Notes: generated by a model not told the origin, from the letters alone. DNA of 7,196 nt from JBFELO01 sp041552055 (GCA_041552055.1 JBFELO010000203.1:1-7196); one strand, 5' to 3'; positions 1 to 5,786 are shown, counted from the first letter of the stretch. Translations and numbers: made by a program.

Positions 1-47
1 CACGCCCGCAGGAGGCGCTGTCGTCGGCCTGCCGGTCGCGTCGATTG
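1..47 (+). repeat. Right arm of a truncated hairpin-repeat unit
   Basis: This is the right-hand conserved arm of the roughly 165-bp hairpin repeat described at 48-222, cut by the window edge. It matches the arms at 2253-2302, 5921-5968 and 6086-6134, with shared blocks such as GCCCGCAGGAGGCGCTGTC and TCGCGTCGATTG. It runs straight into the left arm of the next unit at the shared TCTGACACC junction (48-56), so two units are tandem here. The left arm and core of this unit lie outside the window. Confidence 0.8.
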
Positions 48-222
48 TCTGACACCCAAGGCGCCCTCTCCCCGACGCGCTCCCCGCGGTTGCCCTTTTT
101 GACAATGTTGGGGCCCGGCGGGACGCGCCGTTTGAGGGACCGTGCTCCCAACATTGTCAAAGACGGCACCCCGCAGAAGGCGAGAGGGCGGCACCCCGCT
201 CATCGGACCCTGATCGCGTCGT
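48..222 (+). repeat. Hairpin-repeat unit A (intergenic, variable palindromic core)
   Basis: The left arm (48-94) starts TCTGACACC and ends GCGGTTGCC. The core (95-164, 70 bp) holds a perfect 15-bp inverted repeat: TTTGACAATGTTGGG at 98-112 pairs with 147-161 across a 34-nt loop. TGCC (91-94) then pairs with GGCA (165-168), and GCGG (86-89) with CCGC (171-174), extending the stem into the conserved arms. The right arm is recognisable to about 182 and then degenerates; GGCACCCCGC recurs near 190 and 233. Neither side of the hairpin has a protein gene. It is not a Rho-independent terminator, because no T-run follows the stem. The unit boundary on the right is approximate. Confidence 0.75.
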
Positions 223-275
223 TCTCTCTACCGGCACCCCGCAGATCGTTCCGTGGGCGGACGGCTCCGGCGATC

Positions 276-313
276 GGGTGGGCGGGGGATCCAGCATCCA
301 GCATCTGGCTGGG
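276..313 (+). repeat. G-rich run plus two CAGCATC heptads
   Basis: GGGTGGGCGGGGG (276-288) is followed by ATC and two exact CAGCATC heptads (292-305), then TGGCTGGG. The same module (G-run, GGGGGATC, 7-bp repeats, GGCTGGG) recurs several times between 6160 and 6377. It ends just short of the stop codon of the minus-strand phosphoesterase gene. Function is unknown; the G-run could form a quadruplex. Confidence 0.6.
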
Positions 314-324
314 TGGGGGCTGGC

Positions 325-1230
325 CTACGCCGCAACCCCAACGGACGCCGCGGGCGAGCGCAGAGTGATCACGTCGAGCTCCGGAGGCGCACCGACGCGC
401 ACCGGGATGGCCCCGACCCCGATGCCGCGCGACACGTAGAGGGCGGCGTCGTCCTCGCGGTACGGCCCGGCGACGTAGCGTGTCTGGAGCCGAGCCACGT
501 TCACGGTGCGTGTCGGCAGGGCGATCTGGCCGCCGTGCGTGTGGCCGGACAGGGTCAGATGGGCGCCTGCGGCGCGAGCGGCGTCCCAGCCCTGGGGTTG
601 ATGGCACAGGCACACGCGGAACGCGCCGGAAGGATTCCTCAGCAGCGAGAAATCGGGCCCTCCCGCCGGGGACCAGAGGTCGTCGAGGCCGACCAGCGCG
701 AGGCGGGCATTCTCCCGTTCTATGATCGTGGATCGGTTGACCAGCGGCGTGATGCCGGCGTCGGCGAGCGCCGACTTTGCCCGCCTCTGGTCAAGGTAGT
801 AGTCGTGGTTGCCGAGCACGCCGTAGACGCCGAGTGGCGCCGAGAGTCCGTGGAAGCCTTCCGTGAACATGTCGGCATCGATCGGCCGGCGGTCGATTTG
901 GTCGCCGGTGAACACGATCAGGTCCAGGGGGAGCGCTGTCACGATGTCGTGGATCCGGCGCATGCGATCCACCGGCATGTAAAGGCCGGCGTGTACGTCC
1001 GAGATCTGGAGCAGCGTGAGCCCGTCGAAGGCGCTCGGGAGGTCGGGCATTTCGAGCGTCACGCGACGCAAGCCGGGCAGGCTGCGTGCAGCCGCGACAC
1101 CCGTGCCCGCAAAGCCGAGGGATCCGGCAGCGCTGAGCGAGGCTTTCTTGAGGAAATTTCGACGTGAGAGCACCCTGGCGTGTTCCTCCGGTTCCGCGGC
1201 TACCGGAGGGTGCCACGGGACATTCGTCAC
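325..1230 (-). CDS. Tat-exported calcineurin-like metallophosphoesterase
   Basis: This 301-residue protein has all five metal-site motifs of the calcineurin-like phosphoesterase family in order: D78-x-H80, G109-D110, G140-N-H-D143, H210, and G229-H-T-H-G233. It most resembles YkuE-type enzymes; the substrate cannot be told from sequence. The N-terminus carries a twin-arginine signal, S22-R-R-N-F-L followed by an Ala/Gly-rich hydrophobic stretch to about residue 48, so the enzyme should be folded in the cytoplasm and exported. The start at 1230 is a GTG without a clear ribosome binding site. A second GTG at 1173 has GGAGG 11 nt upstream and gives a protein beginning right at the Tat motif (282 aa), so it may be the true start. 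The gene stands alone: the next gene on this strand ends 188 bp upstream. The family call is firm; the start is uncertain. Confidence 0.92.
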   Translation of the reverse strand: MTNVPWHPPVAAEPEEHARVLSRRNFLKKASLSAAGSLGFAGTGVAAARSLPGLRRVTLEMPDLPSAFDGLTLLQISDVHAGLYMPVDRMRRIHDIVTALPLDLIVFTGDQIDRRPIDADMFTEGFHGLSAPLGVYGVLGNHDYYLDQRRAKSALADAGITPLVNRSTIIERENARLALVGLDDLWSPAGGPDFSLLRNPSGAFRVCLCHQPQGWDAARAAGAHLTLSGHTHGGQIALPTRTVNVARLQTRYVAGPYREDDAALYVSRGIGVGAIPVRVGAPPELDVITLRSPAASVGVAA

Positions 1231-1276
1231 TAGAACAAGATGATCATGTTAGAAATTCGCGAACCCCCTGACCGAC

Positions 1277-1289
1277 GCTCACCGTGAGC
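1277..1289. promoter_or_regulatory. 13-bp palindrome, possible operator
   Basis: GCTCAC-C-GTGAGC is a perfect palindrome with a one-base centre. It lies in the 187-bp gap upstream of the phosphoesterase gene, 47 bp before its GTG. Location and symmetry would fit a dimeric regulator site, but nothing else supports that. It could be chance. Confidence 0.2.
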
Positions 1290-1390
1290 AAGAACCGGGC
1301 GTTTGTCTTCCTGCACGGAATTTCGGGCCTGAAGTTCGACGGGTGGGCGTGGTTCATTGGGTGAGTTCCCGCAGGTGAACTCCCTCTGTA

Positions 1391-1413
1391 TGCGATTCGC
1401 GAAGCGAATTGCA
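1391..1413 (-). terminator. Hairpin just after the zinc-ribbon gene
   Basis: On the minus strand, TGCAATTCGC pairs with GCGAATCGCA across a TTC loop: 10 bp with one G-T pair. It begins 4 nt after the stop codon of the zinc-ribbon gene. No T-run follows, so it is a U-less terminator or an RNA 3'-end stabiliser at best. The apex GC-TTC-GC is the same as in the hairpin after tolB. Confidence 0.45.
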
Positions 1414-1417
1414 TCGG

Positions 1418-1855
1418 CTACTTCTTGAAGAGAGCATCGAACGCCGCTCGGGCGTCGGTCGTCTTCTGGGGCTGGGCCGCCCTGAGATCGCGGATCGCCT
1501 TCGGCTGGTAGTGCTCGCACTGGTTGGCCTTGGCCTTGTTCTCGATCCGCGCCTCGATGGGCTTGCGACATTCAAAGCGAGCCGAGGGGTTGAAGAAGCT
1601 GCAGTTGGTGCATGTGCGGACGGGTTTCCCACAGCTCGGGCAGGCAGTGTCAAGCTCCACCGCCAAGTCCTTCAGCTCGTGGCCGCACACTGCGCACTTG
1701 AACGTGACCGCCGTGGGCGTACCAACGCCTCGGCCTCGAGGCGCCTCATGGCCGTAAGGGCGTTCCCGATCGGGGGTGCGGCGCGGTTGCCGTTTCTGCT
1801 CCTCCTGATAGTCGTCGTCCTGGTAGCCGCGGTGGCGGTATTTTCGATCGCTCAT
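1418..1855 (-). CDS. Zinc-ribbon protein of a conserved uncharacterised family
   Basis: This is a 145-residue cytoplasmic protein with no signal or membrane segment. The first 45 residues are highly charged and rich in Arg, Gln, Asp and Tyr, probably disordered. Residues 54-75 form a four-cysteine zinc ribbon (C54-x2-C57, C72-x2-C75). A second cysteine set follows at C82-x2-C85, C96 and C113, in the pattern CxNCxFFNPSARFEC, then ANQC. That second pattern resembles a widespread bacterial family of unknown function, recognised from memory and not searched. The start is taken at the ATG at 1855 because AGAGG precedes it by 7 nt; an in-frame TTG at 1870 is less likely. A TACAAT box lies 33 bp upstream. 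Possible roles include nucleic-acid or ribosome binding through the ribbon, but the sequence does not decide this. Confidence 0.85.
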   Translation of the reverse strand: MSDRKYRHRGYQDDDYQEEQKRQPRRTPDRERPYGHEAPRGRGVGTPTAVTFKCAVCGHELKDLAVELDTACPSCGKPVRTCTNCSFFNPSARFECRKPIEARIENKAKANQCEHYQPKAIRDLRAAQPQKTTDARAAFDALFKK

Positions 1856-1887
1856 GATGGTGCCTCTCAACCTGGCGTGTCGGTTTC

Positions 1888-1893
1888 ATTGTA
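1888..1893 (-). promoter_or_regulatory. Candidate -10 box of the zinc-ribbon gene
   Basis: TACAAT on the minus strand would place the transcript start near 1881, leaving a leader of about 25 nt that contains the AGAGG ribosome binding site. No good -35 hexamer is seen 16-18 bp upstream. The same TACAAT sequence occurs before tolQ and purN. Confidence 0.4.
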
Positions 1894-1961
1894 CAGGGAG
1901 AGACGGGATGATGGGATGAGGAAGCGCTGGTCGAAGACCGGCCGCCTGTCTCACCGGAACA

Positions 1962-1989
1962 CGGGGCACGGGACTCGGGGCTCGGGGCT
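1962..1989 (+). repeat. Four 7-bp repeats, CGGGGCT type
   Basis: CGGGGCA, CGGGACT, CGGGGCT and CGGGGCT lie end to end. The period equals that of the CAGCATC repeats elsewhere in the window, but the sequence is different. It lies in the 557-bp gene-free stretch between the zinc-ribbon gene and tolB. No function is apparent. Confidence 0.6.
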
Positions 1990-2043
1990 ACGGCCCGCCC
2001 ACAGACAGACGTAGGGGAGAGAGGGCCGCGACGAGACCAGAGC

Positions 2044-2112
2044 GGGTGCCGGGCACCCGGTCGAACGTGCAGGCATGGACAACTCTCGCCAGCCACAGGG
2101 TGCCCGGCACCC
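2044..2112 (+). repeat. Pair of 15-bp palindromes forming a larger inverted repeat
   Basis: GGGTGCC-G-GGCACCC (2044-2058) and GGGTGCC-C-GGCACCC (2098-2112) are each palindromic and are exact reverse complements of each other, separated by 39 bp. They can form two small hairpins or one 15-bp stem with a 39-nt loop. The sequence GCGGGTGCC...GGCACCC resembles the base of hairpin unit C1 (GCGGGTGCC...GGCACCCCGC), so this may be a decayed relative of that family. No left arm is recognisable. Confidence 0.6.
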
Positions 2113-2134
2113 ACTCGCGCGATCGGAGAGGCCA

Positions 2135-2320
2135 ATGTCGCTTCCACGCGCCCTCTCCCCGACGCGCTCCCCGCGGTTGCCCGGTACAGCATTTCGAGGC
2201 CTCGTTGCCACACGATATCCCCGGCGATCGTGAACCTCGAAATCCTGTACCCGGCACGCCCGCACCAGCGCGCTGTCATCGCTCTGCCATTCGTTTCGAT
2301 TGCCTGACACCCGACGCGCG
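2135..2320 (+). repeat. Hairpin-repeat unit B with start of a further truncated unit
   Basis: The left arm is clear from 2147 to 2181 (GCGCCCTCTCCCC to GCGGTTGCC); its first dozen bases are degenerate. The core (2182-2252, 71 bp) has GGTACAGCATTTCGAGG (2183-2199) pairing with 2235-2251 over 17 positions with a single C-C mismatch, across a 35-nt loop. The loop holds its own 6-bp stem, CACGAT (2211-2216) with ATCGTG (2227-2232). The stem sequence is unrelated to units A and C1. The right arm is 2253-2302. CTGACACCCGACGCGCG (2304-2320) looks like the beginning of another left arm that is cut short. Confidence 0.75.
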
Positions 2321-2372
2321 TCCTCGCAATGGGTGAGTGCCTCGCGGACACGCGCTCATCTCGTCATCCCCA

Positions 2373-2387
2373 GGCCGCGAAGCGGCC
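2373..2387 (-). terminator. Short GC hairpin downstream of tolB
   Basis: GGCCGC and GCGGCC pair across a TTC loop 25 nt past the tolB stop codon. There is no T-run. It may mark the end of the tol transcript, but could be chance in GC-rich DNA. Confidence 0.3.
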
Positions 2388-2412
2388 GGCCACCCCCTCA
2401 TACCCTCGTCAG

Positions 2413-3708
2413 CTACTTCCCCGTGCTCACCCAAGTCGGCGAGTGATTCTTCCCTTCGGTGGTCAACTGATGAGGGAACCCATCGGCGTCGGTGATGAAG
2501 ATCTGTGGCTGACCGCCGCGGTCAGAGGAAAAAGCCAACATGGAGCCGTCGGGGGAGAAACAGGGTGACTCGTTGTTCCCGGGGCCGGGGAGGATGTTCT
2601 CCTCGCCGGTGATGGTGTCGATCGTGGTCAGCTGGAAGGTGCCGTCCTGGCGCGTGGTGCACACGATCCGCGTGCCATCGAACGCCCATGCCGGCTCGTC
2701 GTGAAAGCCGCCGGTAAAACTCAGCCGGCGCACGCCGGTGCCGTCAACGTCCATCAGATAGATCTGCGGTGACCCGGATCGGTTGGAGGTGAAGGCGATC
2801 TGACGACCGTTGGGAGCCCACGCCGGCTGGGTGTCGATGCTGCGCGCGGTCGTGAGGCGTCGTGGTGTGCCGCCGTCGATCGGCATCGTGTAGATGTCGA
2901 CGTTGCCGTCGGTACTGGACGCGAAGGCGACCTGCCGGCCGTCGGGAGAAAACGTCGCCGACGAGTTCACTCCACCCTGATCCCACAGCATGCGGAGGTA
3001 GCCCTCGCCGGGTGTCAGATTGAACAGCGCCGGCGTGCCGCGCAGAAAGGAGGTGAACACGAGCTGGGAGCCGTCCGGCGACCACTGCGGAGCCAGCGCG
3101 ATGGAGCCGTGCTTGGTGAGCTGTCTCGGGTTGGCGCCGTTCCAGTCCATCACCCACAGCTCGGGGCTGCCCGAGCGGTCGGACACGAACGCGATACGGG
3201 ACAGGAAGGGCCCGGGTCGACCGGTGAAGACCTGGACGAGGTCGTTCGCGAGGGTGTGAGCCACCACCTCGGCTGCCGAAGTGCCGGCCCGGTACCTCTT
3301 GGCAAAGGCGAACTCGCCGGAAACGAGATCGACGAGACGGGCCTCCACGACCAGCTGCCCGCCCGCGCGCACGACGGTCCCGGAAAGCAGGAACTGGGCG
3401 CCGATCGACCGCCACCGTTGGAAGAGGATTTCCTGCCGTGGGTCGTCCTCGACCAGCGCGTACAGCTTCCGGTCGACGAGTGCGATCGGTGCGGCGGCAG
3501 CGAGGTCCTCGTCCAGGGTGCTCTGAAAGCTCTGCGCCACATCGGCCGGGGTCTTCGGCATCACCATCAGTGGAGGCGCGGCCACGGCGACGCGGCGAAG
3601 TCCGGGGCTGGTGATTTCGAGGTAGATCTCGTCCTGGCCGACGGCCTGAAACGCGGTCAACAGTGTGAGAGTACATGTGACGACGATGCAGCGAGTCACG
3701 AAAGTCAT
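2413..3708 (-). CDS. tolB: TolB, periplasmic beta-propeller of the Tol system
   Basis: This 431-residue protein is close to the usual TolB length. It opens with a Sec signal peptide: hydrophobic residues 8-20, likely cleaved near A-V-G24. Residues about 28-165 are the TolB N-terminal domain (VAVAAPPLMV, then FLLSGTVVRAGGQLVVEARL). The rest is a beta-propeller of WD40-like repeats, with blade strands carrying SPDG or variants near residues 210, 254, 298, 342 and 385. TolB works in the periplasm, binding the TolA-type transducer and normally Pal, during envelope constriction and outer-membrane upkeep. The ATG at 3708 lies 3 nt after the stop of the upstream gene, with GGAG 6 nt before it inside that gene's last codons, so translation is probably coupled. 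No pal gene follows, which is unusual for this operon. Confidence 0.95.
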   Translation of the reverse strand: MTFVTRCIVVTCTLTLLTAFQAVGQDEIYLEITSPGLRRVAVAAPPLMVMPKTPADVAQSFQSTLDEDLAAAAPIALVDRKLYALVEDDPRQEILFQRWRSIGAQFLLSGTVVRAGGQLVVEARLVDLVSGEFAFAKRYRAGTSAAEVVAHTLANDLVQVFTGRPGPFLSRIAFVSDRSGSPELWVMDWNGANPRQLTKHGSIALAPQWSPDGSQLVFTSFLRGTPALFNLTPGEGYLRMLWDQGGVNSSATFSPDGRQVAFASSTDGNVDIYTMPIDGGTPRRLTTARSIDTQPAWAPNGRQIAFTSNRSGSPQIYLMDVDGTGVRRLSFTGGFHDEPAWAFDGTRIVCTTRQDGTFQLTTIDTITGEENILPGPGNNESPCFSPDGSMLAFSSDRGGQPQIFITDADGFPHQLTTEGKNHSPTWVSTGK

Positions 3709-3711
3709 GGA

Positions 3712-4440
3712 TCACTCCGAAAAGCTCAGGTGGACAGTCAGGCTCTGCTTGCCGTAGGCGGGTGGCAGAGGGGGCAGGGGGTTGGCGGCGTAGAGGGCAC
3801 GCAGTGCCGCGCGGTCGAAGGAGGGCAACCCTGAACTCTGTTCGAGGTCGATGTTTTCGAGCCGGCCGTCGCGCAGGATTCGGAACCGGACGAGCGCGCG
3901 CGTCTGCGGCGGTGCCGCTGGCTTGTACCAGCGCGCCTCGATCAGTGCCAGCATTCGCTCGATGTAATAGGTGAAGTGGAAGTCTGCGGGAATCCCGGGT
4001 ACCTGACTGCCGGCCCCCTCGCCGAGCGACAGACCCCGACTGCCGCCGGGCGTGGTGTCGGTCGACGGTACAGCGGTCGGGGACCGAGGCGGCTCGGATT
4101 CGGGGGCGGCCATCGCGTCCTCACTCACCTCCGGCACGATCGCAGCGGTCGGCTCGGGTTCCGGTTCGGGTTGGGGCACGGCGGTGGGAGGCGGGGTCGG
4201 CGCAGGAACGGGCGTCGCGCGGGGCCGGCTGCGGGCGGGTCGGCGGGGGGGCTGTTGGCGTGGTTGTACGATCCGTACCGACACCACCGGAAGCTGGGCC
4301 GGGCGGGCGGCAGCTGCCCTTCCGAAGAGGAAGATGGCGGCGGCGACTGAGACGTGGAGCGCGGCTGCGAGCACCACCCACGGCAGAAACCTGGGTTGCG
4401 ACCGCTCGCGATCCTCGATGATCTTGGACACGGGGTCCAT
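3712..4440 (-). CDS. TolA/TonB-family energy transducer
   Basis: The protein has 242 residues in three parts: a short cytoplasmic tail and one membrane anchor (about 19-40, with H29 where TonB/TolA anchors carry a conserved histidine), a proline-rich extended region (about 59-127, with PEPEPEP and many PxP), and a C-terminal TonB/TolA-like domain (about 150-242, starting near ARWYKP). Position between tolR and tolB says it fills the TolA role, passing energy from TolQ-TolR across the periplasm to TolB. It differs from E. coli TolA (about 420 residues, long Ala/Lys/Glu helix) by a short Pro/Glu/Gln spacer, like TonB. The usual anchor motif SxxxH has Ala instead of Ser at residue 25. The ATG directly abuts the tolR stop (TAGATG), and GAGGGA lies 6 nt upstream within tolR. 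Family certain; TolA versus TonB naming is a matter of context. Confidence 0.92.
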   Translation of the reverse strand: MDPVSKIIEDRERSQPRFLPWVVLAAALHVSVAAAIFLFGRAAAARPAQLPVVSVRIVQPRQQPPRRPARSRPRATPVPAPTPPPTAVPQPEPEPEPTAAIVPEVSEDAMAAPESEPPRSPTAVPSTDTTPGGSRGLSLGEGAGSQVPGIPADFHFTYYIERMLALIEARWYKPAAPPQTRALVRFRILRDGRLENIDLEQSSGLPSFDRAALRALYAANPLPPLPPAYGKQSLTVHLSFSE

Positions 4441-4851
4441 CTATCGTCCCTCGGGCTGGGTCACCATGCCGATCTGCTCCACGCCGACTCGGTCGAGGAC
4501 GGCGAGCACGCGCACGACAAAGCCGTAGGGAAGGCTCTCGTCTGCCTTCAGGTAGACCGGTTTGGGGCTTCCCCCGAGCTCCGCACCGAGGCGATCGGCG
4601 AGCAGTTTGATGTGGATCGGTTCGTCCCCGAGCAGGATGATCTGATCCTTGGTGAGGGTCAGAATGAGCGGCTCGTCACCCTCGCTGCTCAGTGCGGGTG
4701 CCTGCTGCTTGGGCAGGTTGACGGACAGGCCCTGGACCAGCATCGGAGCGGTGATGATGAAGATGATCAGCAGCACCAGCATCACGTCCACCAGTGGCGT
4801 GACGTTGATCTCCGCCAGGTCTCCGAGCTCCTCAGACGTCTTGAAGGCCAT
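4441..4851 (-). CDS. tolR: TolR, ExbD-family proton-channel subunit
   Basis: TolR is 136 residues, typical of the ExbD/TolR family. It has a short cytoplasmic N-terminus, one membrane segment (about 16-38) beginning INVTPLVDVMLVLL, and a periplasmic domain (about 40-136). D22 in the segment is the conserved protonatable aspartate, equivalent to D23 of E. coli TolR. It pairs with TolQ to make the proton-driven motor of the Tol system. The ATG at 4851 overlaps the stop of a 13-codon reading frame that bridges it to tolQ (TGATG), and an AGG lies 7 nt upstream. Its own stop abuts the next start. All signs point to strict co-translation within the operon. Confidence 0.95.
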   Translation of the reverse strand: MAFKTSEELGDLAEINVTPLVDVMLVLLIIFIITAPMLVQGLSVNLPKQQAPALSSEGDEPLILTLTKDQIILLGDEPIHIKLLADRLGAELGGSPKPVYLKADESLPYGFVVRVLAVLDRVGVEQIGMVTQPEGR

Positions 4852-4892
4852 CAGGCGACCTGTCCCTCACGACGTTCGTCGGCATCGGTCAT
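4851..4892 (-). CDS. 13-codon bridging micro-ORF between tolQ and tolR
   Basis: ATG at 4892 overlaps the tolQ stop as ATGA, the frame runs MTDADERREGQVA, and its TGA overlaps the tolR start as TGATG. It therefore spans the 37-nt gap exactly, and could carry ribosomes from tolQ to tolR by termination-reinitiation. A GAGGGACAGG stretch inside it is also the likely ribosome binding site of tolR. The double overlap may be accidental; a frame this short has no coding statistics, and no separate ribosome binding site is strong. Confidence 0.35.
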   Translation of the reverse strand: MTDADERREGQVA

Positions 4893-5572
4893 GAGAAGTT
4901 CCGTTCCACGAGGTTGAGAAACTCGAGCGCGAAGTCGTCCATTCGCCGCCGCATGTGTCGGACCTTGGCGAGGAGGTGGTTGTACGCCACCACCGCGGGG
5001 ATGGCGGCGAGCAGGCCCGCGGCGGTGTTCACGAGTGCCTCGGCGATACCAGGTGCCACAGTGACGATCGACGTCGAACCGGTCGCGCCAATTGCGTGGA
5101 AGGTGTTCATGATCCCCCAGACGGTGCCGAACAGCCCGATGAACGGGGTCGCGCTGGCGGTGGTCGCGAGCATCGGGAGCGCCCGCTGGAGCCGCTCCTG
5201 TTCGGCGCCGACGGCACGCTCGAGCGAGCGAGATATCCCGTCGACACTTCGCACCTTGAGCTGGGCATCAGGACCGCTGGTACGCCGCGCGACCCGAATG
5301 TTCGCCTCGAGCTCGCTGTAGCCCGCCTGGAAGATCGCGGCCAGCGGCGAACTGCGATAGCGGGGCGCCACCTCTGCGACCTCGTTCAGTCGAGTGGCCT
5401 TGCGGAACTCGCGAAGGAACTGCTCCGATGCGCGGCGCGCGGCGGCCAGCTCACGCCACTTCGCGAGGATCACCGACCACGATGCGAGGGAAAACAGAAG
5501 CAGGACGGCGAGTACGATCTTCGCCACCCAGCCGGTTTGCAGAAAGAACTTCAGAATCTCCACGCTGTGCAT
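4889..5572 (-). CDS. tolQ: TolQ, ExbB-family proton-channel subunit
   Basis: TolQ here has 227 residues and three membrane segments: about 14-36, 133-157 and 170-197. The motif GLFGTVWG holds T150 and the motif ALVNTAAGL holds T183, matching the channel threonines T145 and T178 of E. coli TolQ with identical spacing. A cytoplasmic domain lies between segments 1 and 2. With TolR it converts the proton gradient into movement of the transducer encoded next. The reading frame stays open far upstream through the tRNA gene, but that extension is not real: it crosses tRNA-Phe and the repeats. The ATG at 5572 has no ribosome binding site. TACAAT (5576-5571) overlaps it and predicts transcription starting beside the in-frame GTG at 5563, so a leaderless start at GTG (224 aa, MEILKFFLQTG) is a real alternative. 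Confidence 0.95.
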   Translation of the reverse strand: MHSVEILKFFLQTGWVAKIVLAVLLLFSLASWSVILAKWRELAAARRASEQFLREFRKATRLNEVAEVAPRYRSSPLAAIFQAGYSELEANIRVARRTSGPDAQLKVRSVDGISRSLERAVGAEQERLQRALPMLATTASATPFIGLFGTVWGIMNTFHAIGATGSTSIVTVAPGIAEALVNTAAGLLAAIPAVVAYNHLLAKVRHMRRRMDDFALEFLNLVERNFS

Positions 5573-5576
5573 TGTA
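5571..5576 (-). promoter_or_regulatory. tolQ: Candidate -10 box of the tolQRAB operon
   Basis: TACAAT on the minus strand puts the expected transcript start at about 5564, one base before the GTG codon at 5563. No convincing -35 hexamer is present 16-18 bp upstream. The box would drive tolQ divergently from tRNA-Phe in a shared 90-bp region. Confidence 0.45.
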
Positions 5577-5619
5577 CGCAATTGCCGTGCCGGGTGTGTG
5601 ATGTGGGCCCCGGCGCGTG

Positions 5620-5648
5620 TTGACACTCGGTAGTCGGTGGGGAATAAT
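5620..5648 (+). promoter_or_regulatory. Promoter of tRNA-Phe
   Basis: A perfect -35 TTGACA (5620-5625) is separated by exactly 17 bp from AATAAT (5643-5648). Transcription would start near 5655, about 8 nt before the mature tRNA 5' end. This is the strongest sigma-70-type promoter in the window, as expected for a stable RNA. Confidence 0.75.
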
Positions 5649-5662
5649 GCGGCGTCCTGAGC

Positions 5663-5738
<76 letters not shown>

Positions 5739-5739
5739 G

Positions 5740-5785
5740 AGCAATTCGCGGTAGGGCTCTTGCGGGAGCCCTGCCGCGAATTGCT
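5740..5785 (+). terminator. 20-bp hairpin directly after tRNA-Phe
   Basis: AGCAATTCGCGGTAGGGCTC (5740-5759) pairs with 5766-5785 over all 20 positions, with one G-T pair, across a 6-nt loop (TTGCGG). It starts 1 nt after the tRNA CCA end. No T-run follows, so classical intrinsic termination is not supported; termination without U-tract, or guidance of 3' processing, is possible. Its distal edge abuts a partial right arm of the hairpin-repeat family (5787-5804). Confidence 0.55.
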
Positions 5786-5786
5786 G

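Noticed and set aside
98..161. Unit A hairpin as a Rho-independent terminator
   Set aside because: The loop is 34 nt, no T-run follows on either strand at the stem end, and the same structure recurs where no transcript needs ending.
45..368. Plus-strand frame across unit A
   Set aside because: It translates the repeat arms and hairpin; composition is Arg/Pro-rich without domains, and it ends inside the phosphoesterase gene.
253..1167. Long plus-strand frame opposite the phosphoesterase
   Set aside because: It is the antisense of a gene with complete metal-site motifs; its own protein is low-complexity Arg/Gly/Glu without recognisable domains.
1363..1382. GAGTTC/GAACTC inverted repeat between the phosphoesterase and zinc-ribbon genes
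   Set aside because: Six base pairs with an 8-nt loop is expected by chance in this length, and nothing around it supports a role.
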